A DNA stretch of 64,000 bases from Oceanisphaera avium (GTDB lineage Bacteria > Pseudomonadota > Gammaproteobacteria > Enterobacterales > Aeromonadaceae): assembly GCF_002157875.1 (NCBI RefSeq), contig NZ_CP021376.1:2243501-2307500 (forward strand). Reading direction: 5' to 3'. The stretch's first letter is position 1, and every line of letters begins with the position of its first letter. A program made the translations under genes and the position numbers. The notes under the pieces were generated by a model. The model saw nothing but the letters and a program-made list of their open reading frames with translations. It did no database searches and was not told the DNA's origin. Positions 7,966 through 17,363 of this stretch are shown piece by piece.

Positions 7966-8760
7966 ATGCAACAGCATCATATTCATACCCCCTCAGCCCC
8001 AACATTTGACCAACAAGTGGTATTAGTCACCGGCGGCGCGCGCGGCCTAGGCGAGCATTTAGTACGCGCCTTTTTGCGTGAAGGCGCCAAAGTCGTAATT
8101 AACTATCTTAAAAGCGCCCAAGCTGCTGAGCAATTAGCAAACGACTATCCAAATCAAGCGCTGGCATTGCAAGCGGATGTCACTGATGCCGATGCGGTAG
8201 GGGCATTATTTGCTAAAGCCCATGCCCATTTTGGGCAGCCTATTACTACTGTGATTAATAATGCCCTTCCGGCTTTTTCCTTTAACGGTGATGCTCGTGA
8301 AAATGCTGAGCAGTTAAGCTGGAATAATGTACACCAGCAGTTTGAAGGTATCGTAAAAGGTGCGCTAAACACCACACAGGCCGCATTGTCAGGCATGCGT
8401 GAAGCCGGTTTTGGCCGCATTGTTAACGTGGGCACTAACTTATTCCAAAACCCAGTGGTGCCGTATCACGACTACACTGCTGCTAAAGCGGCGTTACTCT
8501 CGTTAACGCGCACGCTGTCTCAAGACTTAGGCCCTGATCAAATTACCGTAAATATGGTATCTGGTGGTTTATTACGCACCACAGATGCCTCGGCTGCCAC
8601 CCCAGAAGCGGTGTTTGATTACATTGCCGCTAATACACCGCTGCGCCGTGTAACCACACCTGCAGAGTTTGCTGATGCGATTTTATTTTTTGCCTCTCCT
8701 TGGTCGCGTTCCGTAACTGGCCAAAACTTGGTAGTAGATGGCGGCTTGGTGAAAAACTAA
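7966..8760 (+). CDS. TPP-riboswitch-controlled short-chain dehydrogenase/reductase
   Basis: A 264-residue classical SDR. The nucleotide loop TGGARGLG is at 22-29, the NNA motif at 98-100, and the catalytic Y170-x-x-x-K174 pair is present. The position normally held by the catalytic serine, 13 residues before the tyrosine, is Thr157 here. Annotation pipelines would call it 3-oxoacyl-ACP reductase, but the TPP aptamer directly upstream places it in thiamine metabolism or salvage, not fatty-acid synthesis. I recall, unverified, that surveys of THI elements noted such a reductase. Its stop codon overlaps the start of the downstream flavin monooxygenase, so the two are translated together and may act in sequence. 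The substrate is unknown. Confidence 0.85.
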   Translation: MQQHHIHTPSAPTFDQQVVLVTGGARGLGEHLVRAFLREGAKVVINYLKSAQAAEQLANDYPNQALALQADVTDADAVGALFAKAHAHFGQPITTVINNALPAFSFNGDARENAEQLSWNNVHQQFEGIVKGALNTTQAALSGMREAGFGRIVNVGTNLFQNPVVPYHDYTAAKAALLSLTRTLSQDLGPDQITVNMVSGGLLRTTDASAATPEAVFDYIAANTPLRRVTTPAEFADAILFFASPWSRSVTGQNLVVDGGLVKN

Positions 8761-10067
8761 TGGCAGCTAACAATCAAGCATCACGCATGATGCACCTTAA
8801 TTTATTTTTAATGGGGTGCGGTCATCATAAAGGCGCTTGGCGCCATCCTAAGTCGGCGGTAGAGCGCTTAGGAGACATTGATTATTACGAAGAAATGGCG
8901 CAAATCGCCGAGCGCGGTAAGTTAGATGCCGTCTTTTTTGCCGACGGCCAAGCGGCAGTAAACGTAGCTGACGGCACGCCTTTTTTCCTTGAGCCATTAA
9001 CCGCCATGGCGGCCATGAGCCGGGCTACTGAAAAAATTGGCTTTATTAGTACCGTTTCTAGTACCTTTTACACTCCCTTTCATGCCGCGCGTATGGTGGC
9101 GTCTTTAGACCATATTTCTAAGGGACGTATGGGCTGGAACGTTGTAACTTCTATGTTTGATATGGAAGCGCGTAACCATAACTATGAAGCAATGCCGGTG
9201 CATGCCGAGCGCTATCGCCGAGCCGATGAGTTTGTAGATGCGGTATTAAAGCTATGGGACTCGTGGGATGCAGATGCGCTTACCCTAGATAGATTTGGCC
9301 ATTATGCCGATCCTGCTAAAGTGAAGGCCATTAACCACCATGGCGAATTCTTCTTAGTAGATGGCCCCTTAAATGTGCCGCGCCCGCCCCAAGGGCATCC
9401 GGTATTATTTCAAGCAGGAGCCTCTGATCAAGGGCGAGAGCTCGCCGCACGCCGCGCCGAAGCTATTTATGCCGTAGCCTATGATCTCACCGCCGCCCAA
9501 GAGTACTACCGAGATATTAAGCGTCGAGTAAAAGCTGCCGGTCGCGATGTTGACGTGCCCATTATGCCCGGCTTAGTAACCTATGTTGCTGCCACCGAAG
9601 AAGAAGCAAAAGCTAAGCAACGTGAGCTAGATGAAATGCTGCCCGTGGCCGCTTCTTTGCGTCAATTGGGGTTATTTATTGAGCGCGACTGCTCCGATTG
9701 GGATCTGGATTCGCCCATGCCAGCGTTGCCGCCGCTTGCAGAGTTTACTGGGCCTAAAGGGCGCTATGCCACTATTTTGCGCATTATTGAAACCGAGCAA
9801 CCCACGGTGCGCGAATTATTGGGTCGCTTAGCCGCTGGGGGTGGCCATTGCACTATGGTCGGTACACCAACACAAATTGCCGACCAAATGGAGCTGTGGT
9901 TTAACAACGAAGGTGCCGATGGTTTTAATTTAATGCCGCCTTCGCTGCCTTATAGCTTAAATGATTTTGTAGAGCAGGTTGTGCCTGAGCTACAGCGCCG
10001 CGGTCTGTTTCGCCAAGACTATGAAACCGACACCCTGCGCGGTCACTTAGGCCTAGCTAAGCCCTAA
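8760..10067 (+). CDS. LLM-class flavin monooxygenase, NtaA/SnaA/DszA family
   Basis: A 435-residue flavin-dependent monooxygenase of the bacterial luciferase-like superfamily, NtaA/SnaA/DszA branch. Family marks include MHLNLFLMGCGHHKGAWRHP near the N-terminus, FFADGQ, the SSTFYTPFHAARMVASLDHIS stretch, GRMGWNVVTS and the late QAGASDQGRELAA. These enzymes use reduced flavin from a partner reductase and oxygen to attack C-S, C-N or similar bonds, and the related RutA opens a pyrimidine ring. I set the start at 8760: its ATG overlaps the SDR stop as TAATG, and the 20 residues read from an upstream GTG at 8700 overlap the SDR and are unlike the family. TPP control suggests a role in thiamine, thiazole or pyrimidine turnover; this is inference. 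Confidence 0.87.
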   Translation: MAANNQASRMMHLNLFLMGCGHHKGAWRHPKSAVERLGDIDYYEEMAQIAERGKLDAVFFADGQAAVNVADGTPFFLEPLTAMAAMSRATEKIGFISTVSSTFYTPFHAARMVASLDHISKGRMGWNVVTSMFDMEARNHNYEAMPVHAERYRRADEFVDAVLKLWDSWDADALTLDRFGHYADPAKVKAINHHGEFFLVDGPLNVPRPPQGHPVLFQAGASDQGRELAARRAEAIYAVAYDLTAAQEYYRDIKRRVKAAGRDVDVPIMPGLVTYVAATEEEAKAKQRELDEMLPVAASLRQLGLFIERDCSDWDLDSPMPALPPLAEFTGPKGRYATILRIIETEQPTVRELLGRLAAGGGHCTMVGTPTQIADQMELWFNNEGADGFNLMPPSLPYSLNDFVEQVVPELQRRGLFRQDYETDTLRGHLGLAKP

Positions 10068-10092
10068 TCGCCTAGCTCATTATTTGTAACTT

Positions 10093-10124
10093 AAGCCCAT
10101 CACTTTAGTGATGGGCTTTTTTAT
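10093..10124 (+). terminator. Intrinsic terminator of the SDR-monooxygenase operon
   Basis: Perfect 11-bp stem AAGCCCATCAC/GTGATGGGCTT with a TTTA loop, followed by a T run. It lies 26 bases after the monooxygenase stop. Confidence 0.9.
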
Positions 10125-10236
10125 TGTGGCGAGTTTTTATTACTGTCTCTTTATTAAGACGTGGCGACTGGCTGAGCGTTTCTTCTAGCGCAGTGATCAA
10201 CTAGGCTAACAATGTTGCCATTATGAAGGAGCCAAG

Positions 10237-10923
10237 ATGAAAATTTTAATGATCATGACCTCACACGCCAAGCTGGGAGATACCGGTAAAGATACCGGCC
10301 TGTGGTTAGAGGAATTTGCCGCGCCTTATTATGTATTTAAAGATGCGGGCGCCAAGCTTACACTCGCTACCCCAAAAGGCGGTAGACCACCTGTGGATCC
10401 CAATAGCTTAGGCCCTGATGCGCTAACACCCGCTACCGAGCGCTTAGCGCAAGATGCAGCGGCGAACGCCGAGTTTTCCAATACCTTGGCACTAAACAGT
10501 GTGTCAGCTAACGATTTTGATGGCATTTTTTACCCCGGTGGGCACGGCCCGTTATGGGATTTAGCCAATAACCCCGACTCGGCGCGGTTAATCTCCCAGA
10601 TGTTAAGCCAACATAAGCCAGTGGCCGCGGTATGTCATGGGCCAGGAGTATTTCGCCAAGTTAACAATGCGCAAGGCCAGTCTTGGGTACTGGGTAAACG
10701 AGTTACGGGTTTTAGTAACAGTGAAGAAGCCGCGGCAGGCTTAACTGAAGTGGTGCCGTTTTTAGTAGAAGATATGCTTAAAGAGCAGGGCGGTCATTAT
10801 TATAAAAGTGACGACTGGCAACCGCATGTAGAAACAGATGGCTTGCTTATTACTGGGCAAAACCCTGCTTCTTCTGCTGCCACAGCGCAGGCGCTATTAG
10901 ATAAACTGGGTGCTAAGTCTTAA
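10237..10923 (+). CDS. DJ-1/PfpI family protein (Hsp31-like type 1 glutamine amidotransferase fold)
   Basis: A 228-residue DJ-1/PfpI superfamily protein. It carries the nucleophile-elbow motif AAVCHGPG with Cys133-His134 and a conserved acidic residue at E25/E26 (LWLEEFAAPY), matching the Hsp31-like branch whose members act as glutathione-independent glyoxalases or protein/sugar deglycase-like enzymes. The DGIFYPGGHGPLWDL segment is typical. AAGGAG precedes the ATG at good spacing. It is transcribed alone between two terminators. The exact activity, methylglyoxal detoxification versus another, cannot be decided from the sequence. Confidence 0.88.
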   Translation: MKILMIMTSHAKLGDTGKDTGLWLEEFAAPYYVFKDAGAKLTLATPKGGRPPVDPNSLGPDALTPATERLAQDAAANAEFSNTLALNSVSANDFDGIFYPGGHGPLWDLANNPDSARLISQMLSQHKPVAAVCHGPGVFRQVNNAQGQSWVLGKRVTGFSNSEEAAAGLTEVVPFLVEDMLKEQGGHYYKSDDWQPHVETDGLLITGQNPASSAATAQALLDKLGAKS

Positions 10924-10947
10924 TTTTGGTAACAGGCGAGTAATCAA

Positions 10948-10970
10948 AAAAGGGCGCAGCCGCGTCTTTT
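10948..10970 (+). terminator. Probable terminator after the DJ-1/PfpI gene
   Basis: A GGGCGC-AGCC-GCGTCT stem including G-U pairs is followed by TTTTTATA. It lies 25 bases past the stop codon. The stem is weaker than the other terminators here. Confidence 0.5.
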
Positions 10971-11145
10971 TATAGTCTAAAGCTTGGGTACATGATTTTA
11001 ATATATTCATAACAGCATAAGAAAAACGGTCAGATGTGCGGCCTGTTGCAAAATGCTGCAAATTTGGTTTTTTAATAGAGTTTTCTGCTATAAAGTCGTT
11101 AAATCGTAACAGGGTAGGATGGACTTCCACCATTGAGGGATAACT

Positions 11146-12378
11146 ATGAACCAAAGCCAACCTTTATTACTACGCTTAACCAATAGCGTTAGTTTAGTAA
11201 CGCAAATCGTCATTGGTATTATTGTTGGTGCACTATTGGCCGTGTTTTGGCCCAGTGCTGCCCAAGCTGTGGGCTTATTGGGTAGCTTGTTTGTTAGTGC
11301 CTTAAAAGCGGTTGCCCCCATCTTGGTATTTGTGTTGGTGTTATCTTCTATTGCTAATCATCGCCACGGCAGCCAAACCAGTATTAAACCTATTTTAGCG
11401 CTGTATTTTATTGGTACCTTTGTGGCCGCGGTAACGGCCGTTATCATGAGCTTTATATTTCCTACTACCTTAGTGCTGGCGCTAGATGCTGCAGAGGCCA
11501 CGCCGCCCGAGGGCATAGCAGAAGTATTGCATACCTTATTATTCCAAGTCGTTGATAACCCAATTAATGCGCTACTTACGGGTAATTTTATTGGTATTTT
11601 AGCCTGGGCCATCGGGCTTGGCTTAGTGTTGCGCCACGGTGCCGAGTCTAGCAAACATGTGTTTCGTGATATCTCCGAGGGGGTTTCTAATATAGTGCGC
11701 TTTGTGATCCGCTTAGCGCCCTTAGGTATTTTTGGTTTAGTGGCCAGTACCATAGCCGCGACGGGCTTTGAGGTGTTATGGGGTTATGCGCGCCTACTGG
11801 CGGTATTAATTGGCTCTATGCTCATTATCGCCTTAGTGATGAACCCGCTCATTGTGTACTTTAAAATTCGCCGCAATCCGTACCCACTGGTATTTAAGTG
11901 CTTGCGCGAAAGTGGCGTAACCGCGTTTTTTACTCGTAGCTCAGCCGCTAATATTCCCGTGAACATGGACTTATGTAAGCGTTTAAACCTACATGAAGAC
12001 ACTTACTCTGTTTCTATTCCGCTAGGCGCCACCATTAATATGGGCGGTGCCGCCATCACTATTACTGTGCTCACCCTAGCGGCAGTAAATACCTTAGGTA
12101 TTGAAGTCGACTTTGCTACTGCGCTGTTACTGAGTGTGATTGCCTCGGTTTCTGCCTGTGGAGCCTCTGGGGTGGCAGGTGGCTCTTTATTGTTGATACC
12201 GCTGGCCTGTAGCTTATTTGGCATCTCTAATGAAGTAGCGATGCAAGTCGTGGCCATTGGTTTTATTATTGGCGTATTACAAGACTCAGCAGAAACGGGG
12301 CTTAATAGCTCTACCGATGTGCTGTTTACTGCTGCGGCCTGCCAAGCAGAAGAAACTAAAGCAAGCTTAGTGCATTAA
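11146..12378 (+). CDS. sstT: Serine/threonine:sodium symporter SstT
   Basis: Inner-membrane sodium-coupled importer of serine and threonine, a member of the dicarboxylate/amino acid:cation (DAACS/GltP) family. At 410 residues it matches E. coli SstT (414). It has the family helical-hairpin sequences, including the serine-rich [33 protein letters not shown] and [17 protein letters not shown]. It is preceded by GAGGGATAACTATG and followed by a strong terminator, so it stands alone. The 220-base upstream gap contains the DJ-1 gene terminator and an AT-rich promoter-like stretch. Confidence 0.95.
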   Translation: MNQSQPLLLRLTNSVSLVTQIVIGIIVGALLAVFWPSAAQAVGLLGSLFVSALKAVAPILVFVLVLSSIANHRHGSQTSIKPILALYFIGTFVAAVTAVIMSFIFPTTLVLALDAAEATPPEGIAEVLHTLLFQVVDNPINALLTGNFIGILAWAIGLGLVLRHGAESSKHVFRDISEGVSNIVRFVIRLAPLGIFGLVASTIAATGFEVLWGYARLLAVLIGSMLIIALVMNPLIVYFKIRRNPYPLVFKCLRESGVTAFFTRSSAANIPVNMDLCKRLNLHEDTYSVSIPLGATINMGGAAITITVLTLAAVNTLGIEVDFATALLLSVIASVSACGASGVAGGSLLLIPLACSLFGISNEVAMQVVAIGFIIGVLQDSAETGLNSSTDVLFTAAACQAEETKASLVH

Positions 12379-12392
12379 GCGCTAGGTAATTT

Positions 12393-12417
12393 AAAGCCCC
12401 TATACGGGGCTTTTTTT
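12393..12417 (+). terminator. Intrinsic terminator of sstT
   Basis: AAAGCCCC-TATAC-GGGGCTTT hairpin followed by T7. The stop codon of the convergent LysR gene lies inside the T run. Confidence 0.88.
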
Positions 12418-13315
12418 ATGGCAACGGCTTATTCATGTGTTGCAGACATAATTCAATAAAATGGCTGAGTGAGGCCGAGTGATATTTTTGCTTGTGCCAT
12501 ACCAACTTAAAAGTACGACTCAGCATTCTATCGAGCGGTACTACTTTTAATCGACCGGTGCTAATACGCTCACCCGCGGCGCGGCGTGACACAAAGGCTA
12601 GTCCTAAGCCATGCTCTGCTGCCTGCATAATCGACTCTATGGTATTAAGCTCTAACACTTGACCTAGTGGTGCCAGTTTTGGGGCTAATTGCTGCTCAAA
12701 TTGCTGGCGAATACCCGATTCTCGCTCTCTTAACACCCATGCTTGGTTAGCTAATTGCGCTAATTTCAACGGGGTAGTGACAAGTTGCTCGCCATAACGT
12801 TTAAACAGCTCGTGCTGCGGGTTAGCAACCACTAATAATTCATCTGTTAGCCAGTCTTGGCTAATTAAAGGGGGAGGGAAATGCTCGCCCTCCACCAATG
12901 CTAAATCCAGCTCAAAGCGCAGTATCTTCTCGCACAAGGCTTGGGTATGCGTGATCTGTACCTTATGTAATTGCGGTTGCTGAGCCAATATGGCGGGCAG
13001 CACATAATTACCAATGGTTTGACTGGCACCCAAGCGCAAGCTGCCCGTGGGCGTGCCTTGCTCAGCAAATAAATGCTCAACATCCATCACTCGGCTTAAT
13101 ATTTCTTCTGCTAGCGGCTGCAGCTGGCGGCCTTGCTCATTAAGCTGCAAACGCGGATGCACTCTATCAAACAGCACTTGGCCAAGCTGGCGCTCTAATT
13201 GCGCCAGCGACTGAGAAAGAGCGCCTTTACTTAGAAAAAGCTCGTTAGCGGCAGTACTTAAATTGCCATAGCGAGCAATGCTAGTGAAGGCTTGCAGCTG
13301 CTTTAAACTGATCAT
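12416..13315 (-). CDS. LysR family regulator, YeiE-like
   Basis: A 299-residue LysR-type regulator. The winged HTH is at residues 1-60 (MISLKQLQAFTSIARYGNLSTAANELFLSKGALSQSLAQLE) and an effector domain starts at about 90. The segment GASQTIGNYVLPAILA and the later WVLRERESGIR and GLGLAFVSRRA closely resemble E. coli YeiE and its relatives. It is divergent from a TDT/TehA-type channel gene with a 117-base gap, which is the likely control region. Function in this organism is inferred only from position. Confidence 0.85.
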   Translation of the reverse strand: MISLKQLQAFTSIARYGNLSTAANELFLSKGALSQSLAQLERQLGQVLFDRVHPRLQLNEQGRQLQPLAEEILSRVMDVEHLFAEQGTPTGSLRLGASQTIGNYVLPAILAQQPQLHKVQITHTQALCEKILRFELDLALVEGEHFPPPLISQDWLTDELLVVANPQHELFKRYGEQLVTTPLKLAQLANQAWVLRERESGIRQQFEQQLAPKLAPLGQVLELNTIESIMQAAEHGLGLAFVSRRAAGERISTGRLKVVPLDRMLSRTFKLVWHKQKYHSASLSHFIELCLQHMNKPLP

Positions 13316-13432
13316 GCACCGCCCCTTAAGTTATAAGCGTATAGAAATACTAAACATAAAGTTTAAATCATTTAAATATCTTGAGCAGAGGAGTTTTTTT
13401 ATTATAGAGGTTGGTGAGTTAAGGAGAGAGTT

Positions 13433-14392
13433 ATGTGGTTGAGTACCCGCCAACGATTTGCTAATGCCCCCACGCCCATGGCGGGCTTAGCACTAGGTAT
13501 TGCAAGCCTAGGTTGGTGCTGGGAAAACTTAGGGGTATTTAATGGTCATGCTCAGTTTATGGGAGCCCTATTAGCCGGCTTATTATTAGTAATATTAACG
13601 AGCAAGTTTATTCTACACCCTCAGTTATTAGCTCAAGACTTAGCGCATCCGGTGGTGGGCAGCGTAGTGCCTACTTTTGCCATGACCACTATGGTGATTG
13701 CTAAGGCGGTGGGTGGCCAGCTAAGTAGTGGCTTATGGCTGCTTGCCATTGCCTTACACTTATGGTTTTTAGTGACCTTTGCCTGGCATCGTTTTAAGCA
13801 TTTTGAATTGCATCATATGCTGCCAAGCTGGTTTGTGCCGCCCATTGGCATAGTGGTGGCCGACGTTACTAGCCCAGGTGGGGTCTTTGAGAGCCTAGCG
13901 CAGGGCTTATTGTGGTTTGGCTTAGTGTGCTACGCCGTTATGCTGCCTATGATGTTATACCGCTTAGTTTTTTGCCCGCCCTTGCCCGACGGTGCCCAAG
14001 CTACACTGGCGGTAATGGCGGCGCCAGGTAGCTTGTGTTTAGCCGGCTATTTAACGGTGACGCCAGACCCTAATTTATTGCTAGTCGCCGTGCTATTAGG
14101 AATAGCAGTAGTGATGACTTTAATTATTTATCTGGCTTTTATTAAGCTGTTGCGCCTGCCGTTTAGCCCAGGCTACGCCGCCTTTACCTTTCCGCTAGTT
14201 ATCGGCGCCGCAGCGTTATTTAAAGTGGCGCGCTTAGCCCGCGAGCTGGGTTGGGATGAGACCAGTGTTAGCCAGTTAACGTGGTTAGCAGAAGGGGAGT
14301 TAATTATCGCTACTCTGATCGTGAGCTATGTGGCATTACGCTTTGCCCTACACTTTAATCCACTGCGCAAAGCGCTAGCTGAGCTTGCTTAG
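13433..14392 (+). CDS. TDT family transporter (TehA/SLAC1-like)
   Basis: A 319-residue inner-membrane protein with about ten membrane segments, belonging to the tellurite-resistance/dicarboxylate (TDT) family, which includes TehA and the SLAC1 anion channels. Characteristic stretches are NAPTPMAGLALGIASLGWCWEN at the start, HPVVGSVVPTFAMTTMVIA, and PSWFVPPIGIVVADVT. Relatives pass anions or dicarboxylates. The transported ion here is unknown. GGAGAGAG lies upstream of the ATG. It is paired head-to-head with a YeiE-like LysR gene that probably regulates it. Confidence 0.85.
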   Translation: MWLSTRQRFANAPTPMAGLALGIASLGWCWENLGVFNGHAQFMGALLAGLLLVILTSKFILHPQLLAQDLAHPVVGSVVPTFAMTTMVIAKAVGGQLSSGLWLLAIALHLWFLVTFAWHRFKHFELHHMLPSWFVPPIGIVVADVTSPGGVFESLAQGLLWFGLVCYAVMLPMMLYRLVFCPPLPDGAQATLAVMAAPGSLCLAGYLTVTPDPNLLLVAVLLGIAVVMTLIIYLAFIKLLRLPFSPGYAAFTFPLVIGAAALFKVARLARELGWDETSVSQLTWLAEGELIIATLIVSYVALRFALHFNPLRKALAELA

Positions 14393-14453
14393 TCTTATAT
14401 TCAAGTGATTAGCCTAATAAAGAACATCGAGCCAATGCTATAAAGCTATTTCT

Positions 14454-14729
14454 GCCACGGAATACACAGAAGAACACGGAAAAAATAGAAATCAGATCTA
14501 AAAAGGGCTTTTATACCAATAATAACAGCTGAAAGCCGGCTCTATTGTAGCCAGCATTTAGCTGTTGAAGTTGGGTGTTAGGATAGTTTTTAAATCTCAC
14601 CCAACGAGATTGGCAGTTAAAACGTCAGACTACAAAGAGCATGCCAAAATCATAAAAGAGTGTTTATCTAATAAAATGTTTTTCAGATTTTATCTCTATT
14701 TTTCTGGGGATTCCGTGTTCTTCCGTGGC
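14454..14729. repeat. MITE-like element with long imperfect terminal inverted repeats
   Basis: This 276-base non-coding stretch begins GCCACGGAATACACAGAAG and ends, read on the other strand, GCCACGGAAGAACACGGAAT. Both arms continue into an AAAATAGA...CAGAT/ATCTG tract over about 45 bases. A related arm closes another element at 52471-52627. No transposase is encoded. The rest of the 380-base gap 14393-14774 holds no gene I can support. Confidence 0.55.
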
Positions 14730-14774
14730 AAAAACAGGGTTAAGTCTTGTGATTCCTCAATCCCCAATCACTTA

Positions 14775-15608
14775 TCACACCTCACTTGTCACTCTGGCTT
14801 GCTTTTGCGTGGCGTAAATAAAGGCGCCAATAAAGAACAAGGTGAGTAGCAGCACTATGGTGGGTGCCGGTGCGCTGTCGATAAAAAATGACAGGTACAC
14901 GCCAAAGAAGGCGCCTACTACCGCAATCACCACCGATAGCACTAACATGGTGCTAAATTTATTGGTCAGTAAGAAGGCAATGGCACCGGGGGCAATGAGC
15001 AGCGAAATCGCCAAAATTAAGCCTACCGATTTTAATGCCGCCACTATGGTTAGCGCGATTAAACACAGCAAGCTGTAGTGCAATACATTGACTCTTAAGC
15101 CGATGGCTTGGGCATGCGCGGGATCGAAGGCGTGCAGCAAAAAATCGCGCCATTTACCGCCTAAAATCACCACCGTAATTAAGGCGATAATGGCCGTTTC
15201 TAAAATGTCACCCCAGACGACCCCCAACATATCGCCAAACAAAATATGATCTAAGTGCACATCGGAATTAATTTTTACATACAACAATAAACCTAAGCCA
15301 AACATGCCCGAAAACACGATGCCCATAATGGTGTCTTGTTTTATACGACTATTGTTTTTTAAAAAACCAATAGATAGCGCGCACACCATGCCAGCAAGAA
15401 AAGCGCCAATAGTAAAAGGCGCCCCTATTATGTAAGCGATCACTACCCCCGGAAACACCGCGTGGCTCATGGCATCTCCCATGAGCGCCCAGCCTTTAAG
15501 TACTAAAAAGCAGGACAGCAAGGCAGTAGGCACAGCGATAAGCACCGAAATAAGCAGCGCATTAACCATAAAGCTAAATTGAAAAGGGGCCATTAAGGTA
15601 TCTATCAT
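14775..15608 (-). CDS. sitD: Manganese/iron ABC transporter permease SitD
   Basis: A 277-residue inner-membrane permease of the ABC-3 family (Mn/Fe/Zn, cluster A-I), with eight or nine membrane segments and the KGWALMGDAMSHAVFPGVVIAY loop that contacts the ATPase. The second of two permeases in a SitABCD-type operon. Its ATG overlaps the stop of sitC as ATGA, so translation is coupled. Length and sequence match SitD. It is the last gene of the operon; the downstream gap holds the MITE-like element. Confidence 0.92.
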   Translation of the reverse strand: MIDTLMAPFQFSFMVNALLISVLIAVPTALLSCFLVLKGWALMGDAMSHAVFPGVVIAYIIGAPFTIGAFLAGMVCALSIGFLKNNSRIKQDTIMGIVFSGMFGLGLLLYVKINSDVHLDHILFGDMLGVVWGDILETAIIALITVVILGGKWRDFLLHAFDPAHAQAIGLRVNVLHYSLLCLIALTIVAALKSVGLILAISLLIAPGAIAFLLTNKFSTMLVLSVVIAVVGAFFGVYLSFFIDSAPAPTIVLLLTLFFIGAFIYATQKQARVTSEV

Positions 15609-16462
15609 GCGATCACCTCTAGCGCTTGTGCGGCACGACGGCGAGCGGCAAAATAACCGTGCTTAGGTGCAAAGAAAAAGGCTAATAAAAACAATAAGGT
15701 TTGCAGTACCACAATAATGCCACCGGTAGCGCCATCAAGATAATAACTGGCATAAGCGCCAATAAAGCAGCTAATGGTGCCAATGCTAATGGCGATGGCT
15801 AATAAACGCGGAAAACGGTCGGTCAGCAAATAGGCGGTCGCCCCGGGAGTGACCACTAAACAGATCACCAAAAAAGCGCCCACGGTTTGTAGCGCGGCCA
15901 CCGTAGAAGCGGCGAGCAGCGTAAAAAATAACAACTTAATTTTACTGGGACTAATGCCAATAGAGCGGGCGTGGTTCTCATCAAAAAACACCACTAAAAT
16001 ATCTTTCCACTTCACCACTAATATGGCCAAAGTGACGAGACTGATCAGTACCAGCTGCAAAATATCATAAGGATCTATGGCTAAAATATTACCCAAGACA
16101 ATAGTTTTAATATTTACCGCCGTAGGCTTAAGCGACACCATAAATAAGCCCAGCGCAAAAAAGCTGGAGAAAATAAGGCCAATGATAACATCTTCTTTTA
16201 GCTTACTGCGCTGGTTTAAAAACAACATAGTGCCCGCCGCTAACCCGCCGGCAAAAAAAGCGCCCAGCGAAAACGGCAAGCCCAGCATATAAGCGCCCGC
16301 TACCCCAGGCACAATAGAGTGGGAAAGGGCATCGCCAATCAGCGACCAACCTTTAAGCATTAAATAACAAGATAAAAACGCACACACACCGCCCACCAAA
16401 GACGATACCCACATGGCATTAATCATGTACTGATAGCTAAAAGGCTCAAGCAGTAGGCTCAT
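15605..16462 (-). CDS. sitC: Manganese/iron ABC transporter permease SitC
   Basis: ABC-3 family permease, 285 residues from the chosen start, the first permease of the operon and a paralogue of SitD ([22 protein letters not shown] loop). I set the start at 16462 because GGAGG lies about 8 bases before this ATG and homologues begin with MxxLLEPFxYxYMxxAMW. The frame is open to an upstream ATG at 16585, but those extra 41 residues lie inside sitB and look unlike the family. The gene overlaps the end of sitB by 17 bases. Confidence 0.92.
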   Translation of the reverse strand: MSLLLEPFSYQYMINAMWVSSLVGGVCAFLSCYLMLKGWSLIGDALSHSIVPGVAGAYMLGLPFSLGAFFAGGLAAGTMLFLNQRSKLKEDVIIGLIFSSFFALGLFMVSLKPTAVNIKTIVLGNILAIDPYDILQLVLISLVTLAILVVKWKDILVVFFDENHARSIGISPSKIKLLFFTLLAASTVAALQTVGAFLVICLVVTPGATAYLLTDRFPRLLAIAISIGTISCFIGAYASYYLDGATGGIIVVLQTLLFLLAFFFAPKHGYFAARRRAAQALEVIA

Positions 16463-17363
16463 TATTGTTATCCTCCCACTGCGTTTGTGCCTCGCGGCTA
16501 TGTACTTGACCGGCCTTAATAATAAGCGGGCGCTCATCATCACTAATAATGCCAATAGCATGAGGGCGACCATGCTTATTTTCATTTAAGACGAAGTGGC
16601 GCAACACGCCGCCAAAGGCCAGCTCTAGATTATCTTGCGTAAAGGTTTCTTGCGTGGTGCCGTGAGCTAACACAGTCCCTTTAATTAACACAGTACGATC
16701 ACAAAATTCGGGCACCGAGCCTAAGTTGTGAGTAGACACTAACATGACGCGGCCTTCTTCACGCAGCTCACGCAATAAATTAATAATTTGATCTTCTGTT
16801 TTAACGTCTACGCCGGTAAAAGGCTCATCGAGCAAAATAATTTGGCCGTTTTGCGCTAAGGCTCGCGCTAAAAACACCCGTTTTTTTTGCCCGCCGGACA
16901 GCTCCCCAATTTGGCGCTTGCGAAATTCGGTCATGTTTACCCGCGCCAGTGCTTGAGAAACTGCTTCGTGGTCGGCTTTTTTAGGGCGGCGCAGCCAGCC
17001 CATATGGCCATAACGGCCCATCATCACTACATCTTCTACTAATACCGGAAAGTTCCAGTCTACTTCTTCTGATTGCGGCACATAAGCCACTAAATTTTGG
17101 CGCAAAGCAGCATCCACACTCATGCCCAGCACGCTTATTTCCCCTTTCGCTAAGCGCACAAAGCCCATAATGGCTTTAAATAAGGTGGACTTTCCTGAGC
17201 CGTTAACCCCTACCAGTGCCGCAATAGTGCCAGTAGGAATAGCAAAGCTGGCATCGCGCAGCGCCGTATGGCCATTACGATAAGTCACAGTTACCTCGCT
17301 AACCTTAAGGCCAGAGTCTAAGGCGCGAGTGGGGGTGGGAGTAGTTTGTTGCTGCAAACTCAT
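16446..17363 (-). CDS. sitB: Manganese/iron ABC transporter ATP-binding protein SitB
   Basis: A 305-residue ABC ATPase that powers the SitCD permeases at the inner face of the cytoplasmic membrane. Walker A is GVNGSGKST (about 52-60), the signature is LSGGQKKR, Walker B is [11 protein letters not shown], and the switch histidine is in STHNLGS. The C-terminal tail (about 60 residues after the ATPase core) is typical of SitB/YfeB. Its ATG overlaps the stop of sitA by 4 bases. Confidence 0.93.
   Translation of the reverse strand: MSLQQQTTPTPTRALDSGLKVSEVTVTYRNGHTALRDASFAIPTGTIAALVGVNGSGKSTLFKAIMGFVRLAKGEISVLGMSVDAALRQNLVAYVPQSEEVDWNFPVLVEDVVMMGRYGHMGWLRRPKKADHEAVSQALARVNMTEFRKRQIGELSGGQKKRVFLARALAQNGQIILLDEPFTGVDVKTEDQIINLLRELREEGRVMLVSTHNLGSVPEFCDRTVLIKGTVLAHGTTQETFTQDNLELAFGGVLRHFVLNENKHGRPHAIGIISDDERPLIIKAGQVHSREAQTQWEDNNNEPTA

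Noticed and set aside
8700..8759. Upstream GTG start for the LLM monooxygenase
   Set aside because: The extra 20 residues overlap the end of the SDR and do not look like the family; the TAATG overlap start is better.
14565..14849. 94-codon frame in the gap after the TDT gene
   Set aside because: It reads through the MITE-like inverted arm and into sitD on the opposite strand; no ribosome site.
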